Below are positions 1 through 9,079 of a DNA stretch of 64,000 bases, piece by piece. Every line of letters begins with the position of its first letter. The stretch's first letter is position 1. Origin of the DNA: Candidatus Nitrosopumilus sp. (GTDB taxonomy: Archaea; Thermoproteota; Nitrososphaeria; Nitrososphaerales; Nitrosopumilaceae); the NCBI GenBank assembly GCA_013215285.1, contig JABSRD010000003.1:3552-67551 (forward strand), read 5' to 3'. Below the pieces are notes generated by a model. It saw only the letters and a list, made by a program, of their open reading frames with translations, ran no database searches and was not told where the DNA came from. The position numbers were made by a program, and so were the translations under genes.

Positions 1-624
1 GCCATACTTACTTCGTGCAGAAGCCCCTTTTGTTGGATGTATTGAATTTCCAAAACCATCACCATATGCTGAATAAAGAAGCATCGAGTATCCATGTTTT
101 AGTATTACATCATGTACTGGTCTAATAATTCCCTTGTATTCATCAGAGAGTGAACGCAAGTCTTCAGCAAGAGTTGGAGACAATAAAATATGTCCATCAT
201 CACCAAAGTCCATTACACGTCTTGCATAAATAATTCCAGGACCCCAAGTGTTTCTATTTCCAAGTAAATCATTTACAAGAAAGCAATTTCCACTGTGTAA
301 CCCTATTCTTACTCGTACAGTTTCACTTGGGATTTTTGACTTATTGTATTCAGCTAGTTTTGTATGAAGCTCAATTGCTAAAAGTAGGGGGAGCTCTGGT
401 CCCTGCATAAATCCAATACAGCAACCATCACCAGTCGGCAAAAGCAATAATGACTCTAGTGGAACTGATTGAAATGACTTGCAATCTTTGATGCATTTGT
501 TTAGAGTTTCAATTTTTTTTATCTGAGTTTTTGTAGACATTGTAGTGTCAGATAATCCAATAATGTCTACAAAGAAGAAGTTTGCATGAATTAGTTTTAG
601 TGATGCTGTAAAATCCATCATCAT
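1..624 (-). CDS. Class III nucleotide cyclase-like domain protein (partial, 3' end off window)
   Basis: The reading frame enters from the left edge and begins at a triple ATG ending at 624, giving 208 residues of an incomplete protein. The N-terminal half matches the class III adenylate/guanylate cyclase fold. A beta strand carries the first metal-binding Asp (D20 in VDIIGLSD). A second strand has PTGDG with the second Asp at D66. VRIGLHSG follows near residue 110, and then a WGPGIIYARRV segment at the place of the usual cyclase helix. There is no signal peptide or membrane segment in the visible part. Whether it cyclises ATP or GTP, or is a degenerate sensor domain, cannot be decided because the purine-selecting residues are not clear and the C-terminus is missing. 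It is divergent from the propeller genes to the right. Confidence 0.7.
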   Translation of the reverse strand, partial: MMMDFTASLKLIHANFFFVDIIGLSDTTMSTKTQIKKIETLNKCIKDCKSFQSVPLESLLLLPTGDGCCIGFMQGPELPLLLAIELHTKLAEYNKSKIPSETVRVRIGLHSGNCFLVNDLLGNRNTWGPGIIYARRVMDFGDDGHILLSPTLAEDLRSLSDEYKGIIRPVHDVILKHGYSMLLYSAYGDGFGNSIHPTKGASARSKYG

Positions 625-761
625 TAATCAGGTATTTTCTGACAAATAACACTTTTGATAAAAAAATGTAAAAAAATCAATTATTCATAAATTAATAAAA
701 AAAGTTTGGAATATTTTCATAAAATTGATCAGTTTTAAATAATATTTGAAATGATGAAATT

Positions 762-2068
762 ATGAAGTTGGGGCATGGGCAGAAAGTATCCGTACTAGGG
801 TTAGGAGTATTTTCAATACTGTTAGTACTATTCTTTAGTTTAGGGTTTGAATCCGAATCTGGTGTTTCATTAGGGGAATTAGAACAAAATCAATATTCTG
901 TAACTCCAGAAATTATTCCAATTACCGTAACAACTAGTACAATTTCTCCATTAACTGAAAAAGTATCTTCTGATACTCAAAGTGTAACTCCAAAAATTAT
1001 TGAACAAAATAATTATTTAGGATCTGGATTTGTTTTTCCATTTTTGCAAAAGTCTTTTGGTATAGTTTCAACTGATACAACTCTAAATTATGATGAATGG
1101 AGTATGGGAGGAGACTTTGATTCAGTTCCAATTCGAATGGATGAATCTGGTGGTATTTATGATGGTATGTTGTATATCGGAACTTTTGCACAACCAATAA
1201 TTCATAGATTTGATCCTACTACTGAAGAACTAACACCGTGGACTATACCACTTGGGTCTTACACAGGGGTCCTATTGAAATGGATGATGCAGGAAAAGTA
1301 TATTTTATTTCATACCACACTTCAGGTTCTGCTAATGCATTTTTTGGAGAGTTAGACCCATCTGATGATACAATTACACTTTGGGATCTTGGCAAGCACA
1401 TTACTGCATCTACAATAGCATTTGATGATGTAAATAATATAATTTATGCGGGTGCATCTGATGATTGGGAATTCTATTCTTTAGATGTTGATACTAATGA
1501 ATTCAAAACATGGTATAATCATCCGACTTGCGATAGTTGGTTTGGAGGCACATCGTATATTGCTGCTAGTGGACTTGTTTATGGAAATTCTAACAATTGG
1601 GCCGCTCTATGTACATTGAATCCTAGTAATAACGAAGTGAAACTTTACCAAACTGGCATATCATTTTCAAATACCCAAAGACATGATGTTGATTCTAGTG
1701 GAAATATTTTCGTTACTGATTCTAGTGTCAAAAAAATAGTTATGATTAATCCAACTGTTCCAGAGGCTACATCTTGGACATTATCACAAGGAGCTAGTTG
1801 GGAGATAAGAGTTGATCAAAATAATGACCCATGGATGGTTTCAAGGAATAATGCTGGTGGTGGGTCTGATGTCGGATTGGTAAGACTTGATGTTAGTACA
1901 AATGTTGTAACAGAGTGGGACCTTGATGTAATTCCTGAATTTGCAGGCCATCTGTATTTTCCAAATACTACAACTAGCCCAACTGGAGACATGTGGGCTG
2001 TAATGGAGAACTGGGGAGTCGGTTCAAATGATTCTATTGTACAATTTTGTGGAGACCCATGCACATGA
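762..2068 (+). pseudogene. Secreted Vgb-like beta-propeller protein, broken by one frameshift
   Basis: Two overlapping frames together encode one protein. The first frame (from ATG 762) gives a signal-anchor (residues about 10-28), a Ser/Thr-rich spacer and the first propeller blade up to about position 1258. The second frame carries the remaining blades from about 1262 to the stop at 2068. Joining them by a -1 shift gives about 435 residues, close to the 427 of the intact paralogue that follows. The two share GSGFVFPFLQKSFGI-like and NPSNN(E/D)V blocks. The break sits near ACACAGGGGTCC at 1260-1269, so a missing G or A would explain it. The family resembles virginiamycin B lyase/streptogramin-lyase propellers, but a lyase activity is not implied. 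It could be a sequencing error or a real lesion. Confidence 0.65.
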
Positions 2069-3348
2069 TTAAAAAAATTGGAATTCCAATTATATCAGCT
2101 GTAGTTATTTTTGCAATTGCAGCAACTATTGATTTTGATGATTCAGTAACTCTAGCTAATCTACCACAAAACATATACAGTGTAACTCCAGTTACTACTC
2201 CAATCAAAGTTACAACTCTAACTATAGAACCATCATTAATTCAAGTTGATGCAGAAACAAAAACTGCTGAAAAAACAATAATTGATAATTCTAGCTATTC
2301 TGGTGCAGGATTTGTCTTTCCATTTTTGCAAAAGTCTTTTGGAATTGATGTCAGCACTACAACTCTAACTGTTGATGATTGGGATTTGGGCTCAGACAGT
2401 ATTCTTCCTTCATCTGTTTGGGTAGATGAAACAGGTGGTGCAAATAATGGTAATGTGTATTATGGCACAGCGGCAGCAAATAATTTACGATCTCTTAATC
2501 CTGCTACTGATGTAGAAACTACTTGGGATATTGGTGGTACCGTCAACTACGTTAATGGTAATACCTCGGGAGAACCATTCTTTTTCATGGTAGATGGTAG
2601 TACAACTTATGTTGCAATATTAGATCCAATAAATGATGAATTAACGAAATGGAATGTTACTCCAAATATACATGGACATGAAAATGCCATAGATGATTCT
2701 GGTATAATTTACAGCATAGATAATGTCGTATCTACAATACATTCACTAAATCCTTCAAATAATGAGCTAAAAGTATGGGATGTACAATCAGTATGTCCAA
2801 AATCTGGCTTTGCATTTCACGGATTATCCTTTGATTCAACTACTGATTTGATCTATGCCAATCAACTAGAGGTAATTGAGCTTTGTGTACTAGACCCTAG
2901 CAATAATGACGTTACACTTTATGATACAGGATTAGATTTTGGAAGAACATGGCATAACGCAATAGGCCCAACTAATCCCGGACATGTCTATGTTGCAACA
3001 AACCTACACGGAGGTGGTGATGGACGTAAAGTAGTTCTAATTGATACAATAAACAATGAATCAACTGTTTGGGAATTAACTGGTCAACATGATGCATATA
3101 CTATTAACGTAGATTCTAATGGATTAGTATGGATTTACACAGTACGCGATTCTGTTGGTACAACATGGGAATCAGGACTTGTAATGCTAAATCCTGCAAC
3201 AAATTCTGTTACTGAATGGTCATTGGGTTATGATAGTGGTTTATCCTCTTACACTGAACTATACACCGCAGCAAATGGCGATGTCTGGGTGAATGTGTCA
3301 CATACTGCAAGTGGAACCAATGATCACTTGTTGCGATTTAGTGATTAG
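2065..3348 (+). CDS. Secreted Vgb-like beta-propeller protein
   Basis: I chose ATG 2065, which overlaps the stop of the upstream paralogue as ATGA; in-frame TTG 2047 and ATG 2059 are less likely. The 427-residue product has an N-terminal hydrophobic signal-anchor (IGIPIISAVVIFAIAA), a low-complexity stalk to about residue 75, then repeated strands with the pattern D/N-P-x-N/T-x-x-x-x-x-W. These repeats are typical of a six- or seven-bladed propeller of the Vgb/SMP-30 group. It probably works outside the membrane. The substrate is unknown. It is in tandem with a frameshifted copy of itself and 12 nt upstream of another secreted-protein gene, so the three may form a surface-protein operon. Confidence 0.75.
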   Translation: MIKKIGIPIISAVVIFAIAATIDFDDSVTLANLPQNIYSVTPVTTPIKVTTLTIEPSLIQVDAETKTAEKTIIDNSSYSGAGFVFPFLQKSFGIDVSTTTLTVDDWDLGSDSILPSSVWVDETGGANNGNVYYGTAAANNLRSLNPATDVETTWDIGGTVNYVNGNTSGEPFFFMVDGSTTYVAILDPINDELTKWNVTPNIHGHENAIDDSGIIYSIDNVVSTIHSLNPSNNELKVWDVQSVCPKSGFAFHGLSFDSTTDLIYANQLEVIELCVLDPSNNDVTLYDTGLDFGRTWHNAIGPTNPGHVYVATNLHGGGDGRKVVLIDTINNESTVWELTGQHDAYTINVDSNGLVWIYTVRDSVGTTWESGLVMLNPATNSVTEWSLGYDSGLSSYTELYTAANGDVWVNVSHTASGTNDHLLRFSD

Positions 3349-3360
3349 GTTACAAGTGAT

Positions 3361-4535
3361 ATGAGAAGATATGCCTTTCTCATAATGTCTGTGATATGTA
3401 TGTCATTAATTGGGGTAGTTTCTGCTGCGGACACTTTTATCATACCAACAATTTCGAATCTAAACATTACGCCAACCTCTAGTATTGCTTTACCAACTAT
3501 ACATTCTGGCACATCTTCTTCAACACCAACTACTAGTTCTGATATAGTTAGTCCATCATTAACTACTAAAACTCCTCAAACTCAATCGGCTCTTCCTGCA
3601 ATTAGTATACAGACACCAAGTGTAAATGTCTCATCTGATTTCATATTTCCAACTGAAAATACTCTAATTTCACATCAAAGTTTGCAGTTGGAGGAGTAAA
3701 GGTATTAGCACTTGCAGCTTTAACTGGTGGTGGTGGAAGTGGGTTTTCATTTATTTCAATCATTGATGGTTCAGGATATGTAATTAAAGAAGATGGATTT
3801 GGAGGAATACTAAACCCACCAAACCTTGATTCACTTGATGATTCACTCAGATTAGATTCTGGAGACAAGCTAGTGTTGTCATTTAATTTGTATGAGTATG
3901 GGGGGATCAATAATTTTGAACATGTAACATTATACCTTGATGAAACAGGAATTAGCAAACTCAGAGACAGTGATACTTTCATCAGATATGAACCACACAA
4001 ATCAGATCTAGTTCAAATATCTGATCTTGACGGTAAAATATCTTCAGTGAACTTTGAAATTGAAGAAATCGATGCACACACTTTTGTGTTAAATTTTGAA
4101 ATTAAATTTTCAAAATGGATAGGTGAATCAGATGTACTGTTACATGCATGGAATATGGATAGACGAGAACATGAGATATTTTATTCTGAAGTCTTTGAGG
4201 TAAACATACCAAGAGAAATTATACAAATTGATCCAGAGCCATTACCAGAATCAGAAATAGAATCACAAATTCATGTTCCTAATTGGATAAAATCAACTGC
4301 ACAGTGGTGGTCAACAGAAGAAATTACTGATGATGAATTTGTAAAGACTATAGAATTTTTAATCAGAGAAGAGATCATCAATATTTCAGAAACACAACCA
4401 GAGACTCAAAATAGTGATGAAATTCCAGAATGGGTAAAGAAAAATGCAGAATGGTGGGCAGATGGTTCAATTTCAAATAATGAATTTATTAATTCAATTA
4501 CCTATCTAATTGAAAAAAATATCATTAGAATTTAA
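3361..4535 (+). pseudogene. Secreted protein with two C-terminal WW-rich repeats, broken by one frameshift
   Basis: The first frame (ATG 3361) encodes a signal peptide ending near ...GVVSA-AD and a Ser/Thr/Pro-rich segment. It stops at 3699. The reading continues in the -1 frame from about 3663 (SNFTSKFAVGGVKV) through a glycine-rich hydrophobic stretch and a beta-rich domain to the stop at 4535, about 391 residues in all. The C-terminus holds two roughly 37-residue repeats: P-N/E-W-I/V-K-x-x-A-x-W-W, then a short acidic helix, then F-x-x-x-I-x-x-L-I. I know this repeat from secreted proteins of ammonia-oxidising archaea; its function is unknown. The break lies near GAAAATACTCTAA at 3655-3667. 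The shift has the same direction as the one in the propeller gene upstream. Confidence 0.65.
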
Positions 4536-4674
4536 AATCTGGAACCTTGTTAATTGTTACATGTATGACATTACTATCATCTGTACGGTTTGACCAAATT
4601 TAACAAGTATGAGCAAAAAATTCCAAATACGTTATATCTGTGAAGCTTAAATTGGGCGACTTGGGTGATTTGCT

Positions 4675-4751
4675 GGGATCGTGGTCTAGCTTGGTATGAT
4701 TCTGCGTTTGGGACGCAGAGGTCGCGAATTCAAATTTCGCCGATCCCACCA
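4675..4751 (+). tRNA. tRNA-Pro (anticodon TGG), CCA encoded
   Basis: The acceptor strands GGGATCG (4675-4681) and CGATCCC (4741-4747) pair fully. The anticodon arm is CTGCG-TTTGGGA-CGCAG, with TGG at loop positions 34-36. The T arm is GCGAA-TTCAAAT-TTCGC. A discriminator A is followed by an encoded CCA (4749-4751). There is no intron. TGG reads proline codons. Confidence 0.95.
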
Positions 4752-4893
4752 TGAATCATTATATTATTATCAAATTTGTTTTTAGTTTAGTTGCCGAGCA
4801 ATGAAGAAGAGTTAGAGTAATGACTTTGAATGAAGTAAACTAATGGCTCTGAGCTCCGGCACGTTTTTATCAATTCTATATGATTTTGATTCT

Positions 4894-5139
4894 ATGAAAT
4901 TTGAGAGACGTGATATAATTTTGATTGTGGGCCTTTTGCTTTTCATGGTTGGATTGACACCGTTTTCTGGATTTATTCTTGCACTAATTATTGTAATACT
5001 CATGTATTTTGGAATTAAATTCTATGTTGCAAATAGGCAGAGAATTATCAAAAAAGATGTGGGTGAGGGCATTTGTATGGAATGCGGCTCTAAAGTAATT
5101 GATAAAAAATGTCCTAATTGTGACTATTCTCAAGAATAA
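4894..5139 (+). CDS. Small membrane protein with C-terminal zinc ribbon
   Basis: I prefer ATG 4894 (MKFERRD) over the in-frame ATG 4843, because the 17 extra residues look like upstream sequence. The 81-residue product has two closely spaced hydrophobic segments (IILIVGLLLFMVGL and FILALIIVILMYFGI), then a basic linker and a cytosolic C-terminal CxxC...CxxC ribbon (CMECGSKVIDKKCPNC). It is likely an inner-face membrane protein with a zinc knuckle. A protein of similar layout lies at 29537-29722. No specific function is recognisable. Confidence 0.7.
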   Translation: MKFERRDIILIVGLLLFMVGLTPFSGFILALIIVILMYFGIKFYVANRQRIIKKDVGEGICMECGSKVIDKKCPNCDYSQE

Positions 5140-5277
5140 TTTCTACGTATGCCTTAATACTGAAAAATTAGGTTAATTTTTGATGGTTTTAAGATATATG
5201 ACTTTAACAACAAGCTCAACTTTTCCTCAATTCAATTCTAAAATGAGTCCTTTAGGCAACAAAAATAGGAAATCATA

Positions 5278-8200
5278 ATGAATTGGACACTATCTTTAGT
5301 ATTTTCTGTACTCTTACTTGTAGGTGTTTTAGGTCCTGTATATGCTCAAACAAATTTTGATAATGTTGTAATTAATGAAATAGATCTCAACCCACCTGGT
5401 GATGATTCTACATCCATTTCTGAATGGATTGAACTTTACAATCCAACTGATTCTGAAATTGATTTGAGTGGTTGGGAGATTGCATCAACTACTGTTCTAA
5501 AAAAATCTATGACAATTTCAGATGGAATAATAATTGGACCTGGACAATTCATTACATATCAATATCAAAGTGTATGGTTTACTGATGTTAATGAAATTGT
5601 TGAATTACGTAATGAAAATGGAATTGTAATTGATAAAACTCCTTTACTTTCTGATCTTGTAAATGATTTTACATCTTGGCAACGAATCTATGATGGCTAT
5701 GATTTAGATAATTCTAATGATTGGAAGTTTGTTGTATCTACTGCTGGTTCATCCAATGGAAAATTAATTGAAACACAAGGAACAAATCAAGTAACTGTTA
5801 CAATTTTATCTGAAAAACCCTCTTATCTTTTTGGAGAATTAGCAGTAATTCAAGGACATGTTTCTGAAGAAGTTTTTATTGTACAACCATTCTTCCAACC
5901 TGAATCAATTATTGTACATATTATCGGACCTAACTTTGACAAAACAGTAACTCTGTATCCTGATCTTAATCTAAATTATGAAACTACACTTAGCTTACAT
6001 CAAGTTCTTGGAATTGATGAAGGAACATATGATGTATCAGTTATTTATGCAGGTGCTGAAGCAAACACAAATTTTTCTGTAGGATTTGAATTAATTGAGC
6101 AAGAAATACAAGAATCTAGTTCACTAAGTCTGATCACTGATAAATCACAATATCTTCCAGGACAAACAGTTTCAATTACTGGCTTTGTTTCAGAAATTAT
6201 TCCACTTATGGGCATGAAATTCACTGTTACTGATTCAGGAGGTCAAATAATCTCTAGTGGGAACTTGTATCCTTCAAATGGTGAATTTTCAACTAGTGTT
6301 TTCCTAACTACTGTTAATCCTAGTTACGGTATTTATGAAATCATTGCTGAATATTTTGATAAATCTGTTTTGAGTACTTTTGAAGTGGTAGAAGATATCA
6401 AAGAATCTGTACCCATTTCACTTTGGACTGACAAAGATGTTTATGGTGTTGGAGACACTGTGAATATCACTGGAAGACTAAACAATCTTTGGGTTGCTTC
6501 ACTTGATTTAGAAATTATACAAACTACTAGTCTTTCCTTGGGTGTTGGTGATCATTCCGGTGGCGGCTCTGTTTTAAAAATTTTAGATTCTGTAAGACTT
6601 GATGGTGATGGTAAATTCCAATATTCATTTACCATCCCAATTAGTGATTCAAGATTGGGTGATTATTGGATTAAAATTAACAAAGATGTTGGTTCTGCAA
6701 CAAAAATTATCAAAGTAGTTGAAAATCCTGATATGTATGTTCTGAATACTGAACCTCTAGTTATTACTGCAAACAAACTTGTTTATGATTTTAATTTAGA
6801 TAATAATTTGATAATTAATGGACAAATCCTTAATCCTGTAATTCGTACTAGTTATGAAGTTCCTGTTGTGAAAATTACTATCTCTGATGTTAATGGGCGT
6901 CCCTTAGAAATAATTGGTTCAACTGATGCTGGAAAATTGTCAACTAGTGGTGTTTCAGTAGGCTATGACTTTACTGCAATCCCTGAATCAGGTGGAGCAT
7001 TTTCAATAAGTACCGATTTGAGTCGATTAATATTTTCTGAAGGAACTTATTTGATTGAGGCACAATATCAGGATCTTTTAGCTACCACATCATTTGAGAT
7101 TATTGATGATTTGAAAGATGGTGCTACAGTATCTATCGACAAGGAAGTTTATGGTTTAGGTGAGACTGTATATCTTACTGGAATTTTACCTACTAGTGAC
7201 AGGGCAGTTGATATTTCCTTAACAAGACCTGATGGAACTGTAGCAAATTCTGGTGCTCATATTGATGAACAACGTTTCTCATGGACGTGGGTTACTCCAA
7301 TCTCAGAAAAATATCAAAATATCAAGGTAGATGAAGATCAAAGAGATGTTACATCCTCTAATTTTGGACTATACAAAATCCACATATCTGCTTCCAGTTA
7401 TAGTACAAATCTCTTCTTCAAAGTTTCATCAGATCCTGAAAATGATTCAATCTCAACCATTCCAATTTTTGTCTCTACTGAAAAATCTCTCTACAAAGCT
7501 GGAGAAAAGCTAAAAGTTACTGGAACTGTTATTGTCCGTGAACAAGGAAGTGAGGGTCTTGTTGTCCCTGAACGTGTTTTGATTCAAGTAGTTGATGGAA
7601 CCTTCCCATTCAAAAAAATACATGAGTCTTCAGTCTATCCAAATCAAGGTGGTGAATTCTCAAGTCTCTTTGAATTACCTATTACAATATTTAGTGAAGG
7701 CCCATATACTGTAAAAGTACTTTACAATGGACTCAGAGATGCTGTAACATTTAGTGTGGCTAATGATTTTGTTTTTGGTATTGATGACCCACTCACTCTT
7801 TTGGTATCTACTGATAAATCTGAATACTATCCTGGAGATACAGTATTAGTATTTGGAAAACCAAATAAGTTAATCTATCTTGAAAAGTTTGATGTTAGTG
7901 TAATTCAAAAATCTGATACAGAGATTAATTGTGGTTCATTTATCTGTGGAATTAATACCGGCCCCATTATCTCTTATCAGCCAAGTCCTTCAGGATCTTT
8001 TACTCATGAATTTACTATCCCTAATTCAGTTTCATCTATTGGAAAATATGAAGTAACAGTTGATGCCGACTTTGAAACAAAATCTATTCAATTTAGTGTT
8101 CTTCCAACTCCAAAATTAGATACTATAATTGAAAAGCAAAACAGAATCCCTGAAACAGAAATTTCAATTTTCACTGAAGAAAAAATCATTCAAAATACAT

Positions 8201-8553
8201 CTGTATCTCCTAGAGTTCTTTCGGGGTCTCTAATTACACCATCAAGAGGTGATGAATCAAATGTTAATCTTAGAGTTTCTAGTGAATTGGGAATTTGTAT
8301 TATTGGCCCTAGTGCTGATTGTTTAGTAAGTGAATCTACTAGGAAGCCAGGCCAAATTTATGATGTTGTTGAAGTTGATGGACTTAGTCTTAATGTAAGA
8401 TATAGTGGCCCTGATGTACGCCTAGAAAAATTCAGCATTTTACCTGAATCATCAACCGCATTTTTACCTGATGTGAATTGGAATGTTGAGATACTCAAAG
8501 ATGAACAAGTTTCACGATTTTACTATAAAGTTACATACAAAACTTTAGAGTAA
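5278..8553 (+). CDS. Large secreted protein: lamin-tail domain plus about seven Ig-like repeats
   Basis: The 1091-residue product begins with a signal peptide ending at ...GPVYA-Q. An LTD (lamin-tail) domain follows at about residues 28-160 (VVINEIDLNP ... SEWIELYNPT ... LSGWEIAS). After this come about seven repeats of roughly 100 residues, each opening with a K-x-x-Y-x-x-G-x-x-V-x-I-x-G motif near residues 176, 283, 381, 497, 617, 728 and 843. A final unrelated domain contains two Cys residues (CIIGPSADC). No C-terminal membrane anchor is seen. LTD domains in prokaryotes occur on exported proteins, often with nuclease or phosphatase partners, but none is fused here. It is probably a cell-surface or S-layer-associated adhesin. 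The element-borne protein at 55852 has related Ig-like units. Confidence 0.8.
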   Translation: MNWTLSLVFSVLLLVGVLGPVYAQTNFDNVVINEIDLNPPGDDSTSISEWIELYNPTDSEIDLSGWEIASTTVLKKSMTISDGIIIGPGQFITYQYQSVWFTDVNEIVELRNENGIVIDKTPLLSDLVNDFTSWQRIYDGYDLDNSNDWKFVVSTAGSSNGKLIETQGTNQVTVTILSEKPSYLFGELAVIQGHVSEEVFIVQPFFQPESIIVHIIGPNFDKTVTLYPDLNLNYETTLSLHQVLGIDEGTYDVSVIYAGAEANTNFSVGFELIEQEIQESSSLSLITDKSQYLPGQTVSITGFVSEIIPLMGMKFTVTDSGGQIISSGNLYPSNGEFSTSVFLTTVNPSYGIYEIIAEYFDKSVLSTFEVVEDIKESVPISLWTDKDVYGVGDTVNITGRLNNLWVASLDLEIIQTTSLSLGVGDHSGGGSVLKILDSVRLDGDGKFQYSFTIPISDSRLGDYWIKINKDVGSATKIIKVVENPDMYVLNTEPLVITANKLVYDFNLDNNLIINGQILNPVIRTSYEVPVVKITISDVNGRPLEIIGSTDAGKLSTSGVSVGYDFTAIPESGGAFSISTDLSRLIFSEGTYLIEAQYQDLLATTSFEIIDDLKDGATVSIDKEVYGLGETVYLTGILPTSDRAVDISLTRPDGTVANSGAHIDEQRFSWTWVTPISEKYQNIKVDEDQRDVTSSNFGLYKIHISASSYSTNLFFKVSSDPENDSISTIPIFVSTEKSLYKAGEKLKVTGTVIVREQGSEGLVVPERVLIQVVDGTFPFKKIHESSVYPNQGGEFSSLFELPITIFSEGPYTVKVLYNGLRDAVTFSVANDFVFGIDDPLTLLVSTDKSEYYPGDTVLVFGKPNKLIYLEKFDVSVIQKSDTEINCGSFICGINTGPIISYQPSPSGSFTHEFTIPNSVSSIGKYEVTVDADFETKSIQFSVLPTPKLDTIIEKQNRIPETEISIFTEEKIIQNTSVSPRVLSGSLITPSRGDESNVNLRVSSELGICIIGPSADCLVSESTRKPGQIYDVVEVDGLSLNVRYSGPDVRLEKFSILPESSTAFLPDVNWNVEILKDEQVSRFYYKVTYKTLE

Positions 8554-8587
8554 ATTCAAAATACCATTCATTTTATGATTAATTGAA

Positions 8588-9079
8588 ATGAAGTTACAAG
8601 TTTTGATGTTTTATCAAGATGATCCAAAAAAATGCACAGCTGCAAAAATGGTGAAATTTAATCTTGCCAAAAGTATTAAAAAAATTGGAAATAAAGGATT
8701 GGTTTTGGATCCATTTTCTGAACAAATTCTATTACCTAAAGATAAATCATTAATCAATGCAATTGTTGGAATTGACTGTTCTTGGAATTTGACAGATCCT
8801 GTATTTTCTAAAAAATTTAATGGTATCAAAAGAAAACTTCCCCCATTACTTGCAGGAAACCCTGTAAATTATTCAAAACTAAATAAATTAACTACTGCTG
8901 AAGCGTTGGCTGGTGCATTATTTATTTTAGGATTTAAAGAACAATCTTTGGAACTACTTGATAAATTCAAGTGGGGACATACCTTCTATGATCTTAATCA
9001 GAATCTTTTAGATGAATATTCAAAACTTGAAAATGAGGGACAAGTAGAATTAATTCTAAAAGATTATGGGCTGTTATAA
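8588..9079 (+). CDS. tsr3: 16S rRNA aminocarboxypropyltransferase Tsr3 (DUF367)
   Basis: The 163-residue protein carries the signature blocks of the Tsr3/DUF367 family: DPKKCTAAKM, VLDPFSE, GIDCSWN, LPPLLAGNPVNYSKLNKLTTAEALAGA split over two strands and helices, and the C-terminal FKWGHTFYDLN. Tsr3 transfers the aminocarboxypropyl group of S-adenosylmethionine to a pseudouridine or its N1-methyl form in helix 31 of small-subunit rRNA, in the last steps of ribosome maturation. The length is slightly short but typical of archaea. It ends in a 16-nt convergent overlap with the binding-protein gene on the other strand. Confidence 0.88.
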   Translation: MKLQVLMFYQDDPKKCTAAKMVKFNLAKSIKKIGNKGLVLDPFSEQILLPKDKSLINAIVGIDCSWNLTDPVFSKKFNGIKRKLPPLLAGNPVNYSKLNKLTTAEALAGALFILGFKEQSLELLDKFKWGHTFYDLNQNLLDEYSKLENEGQVELILKDYGLL

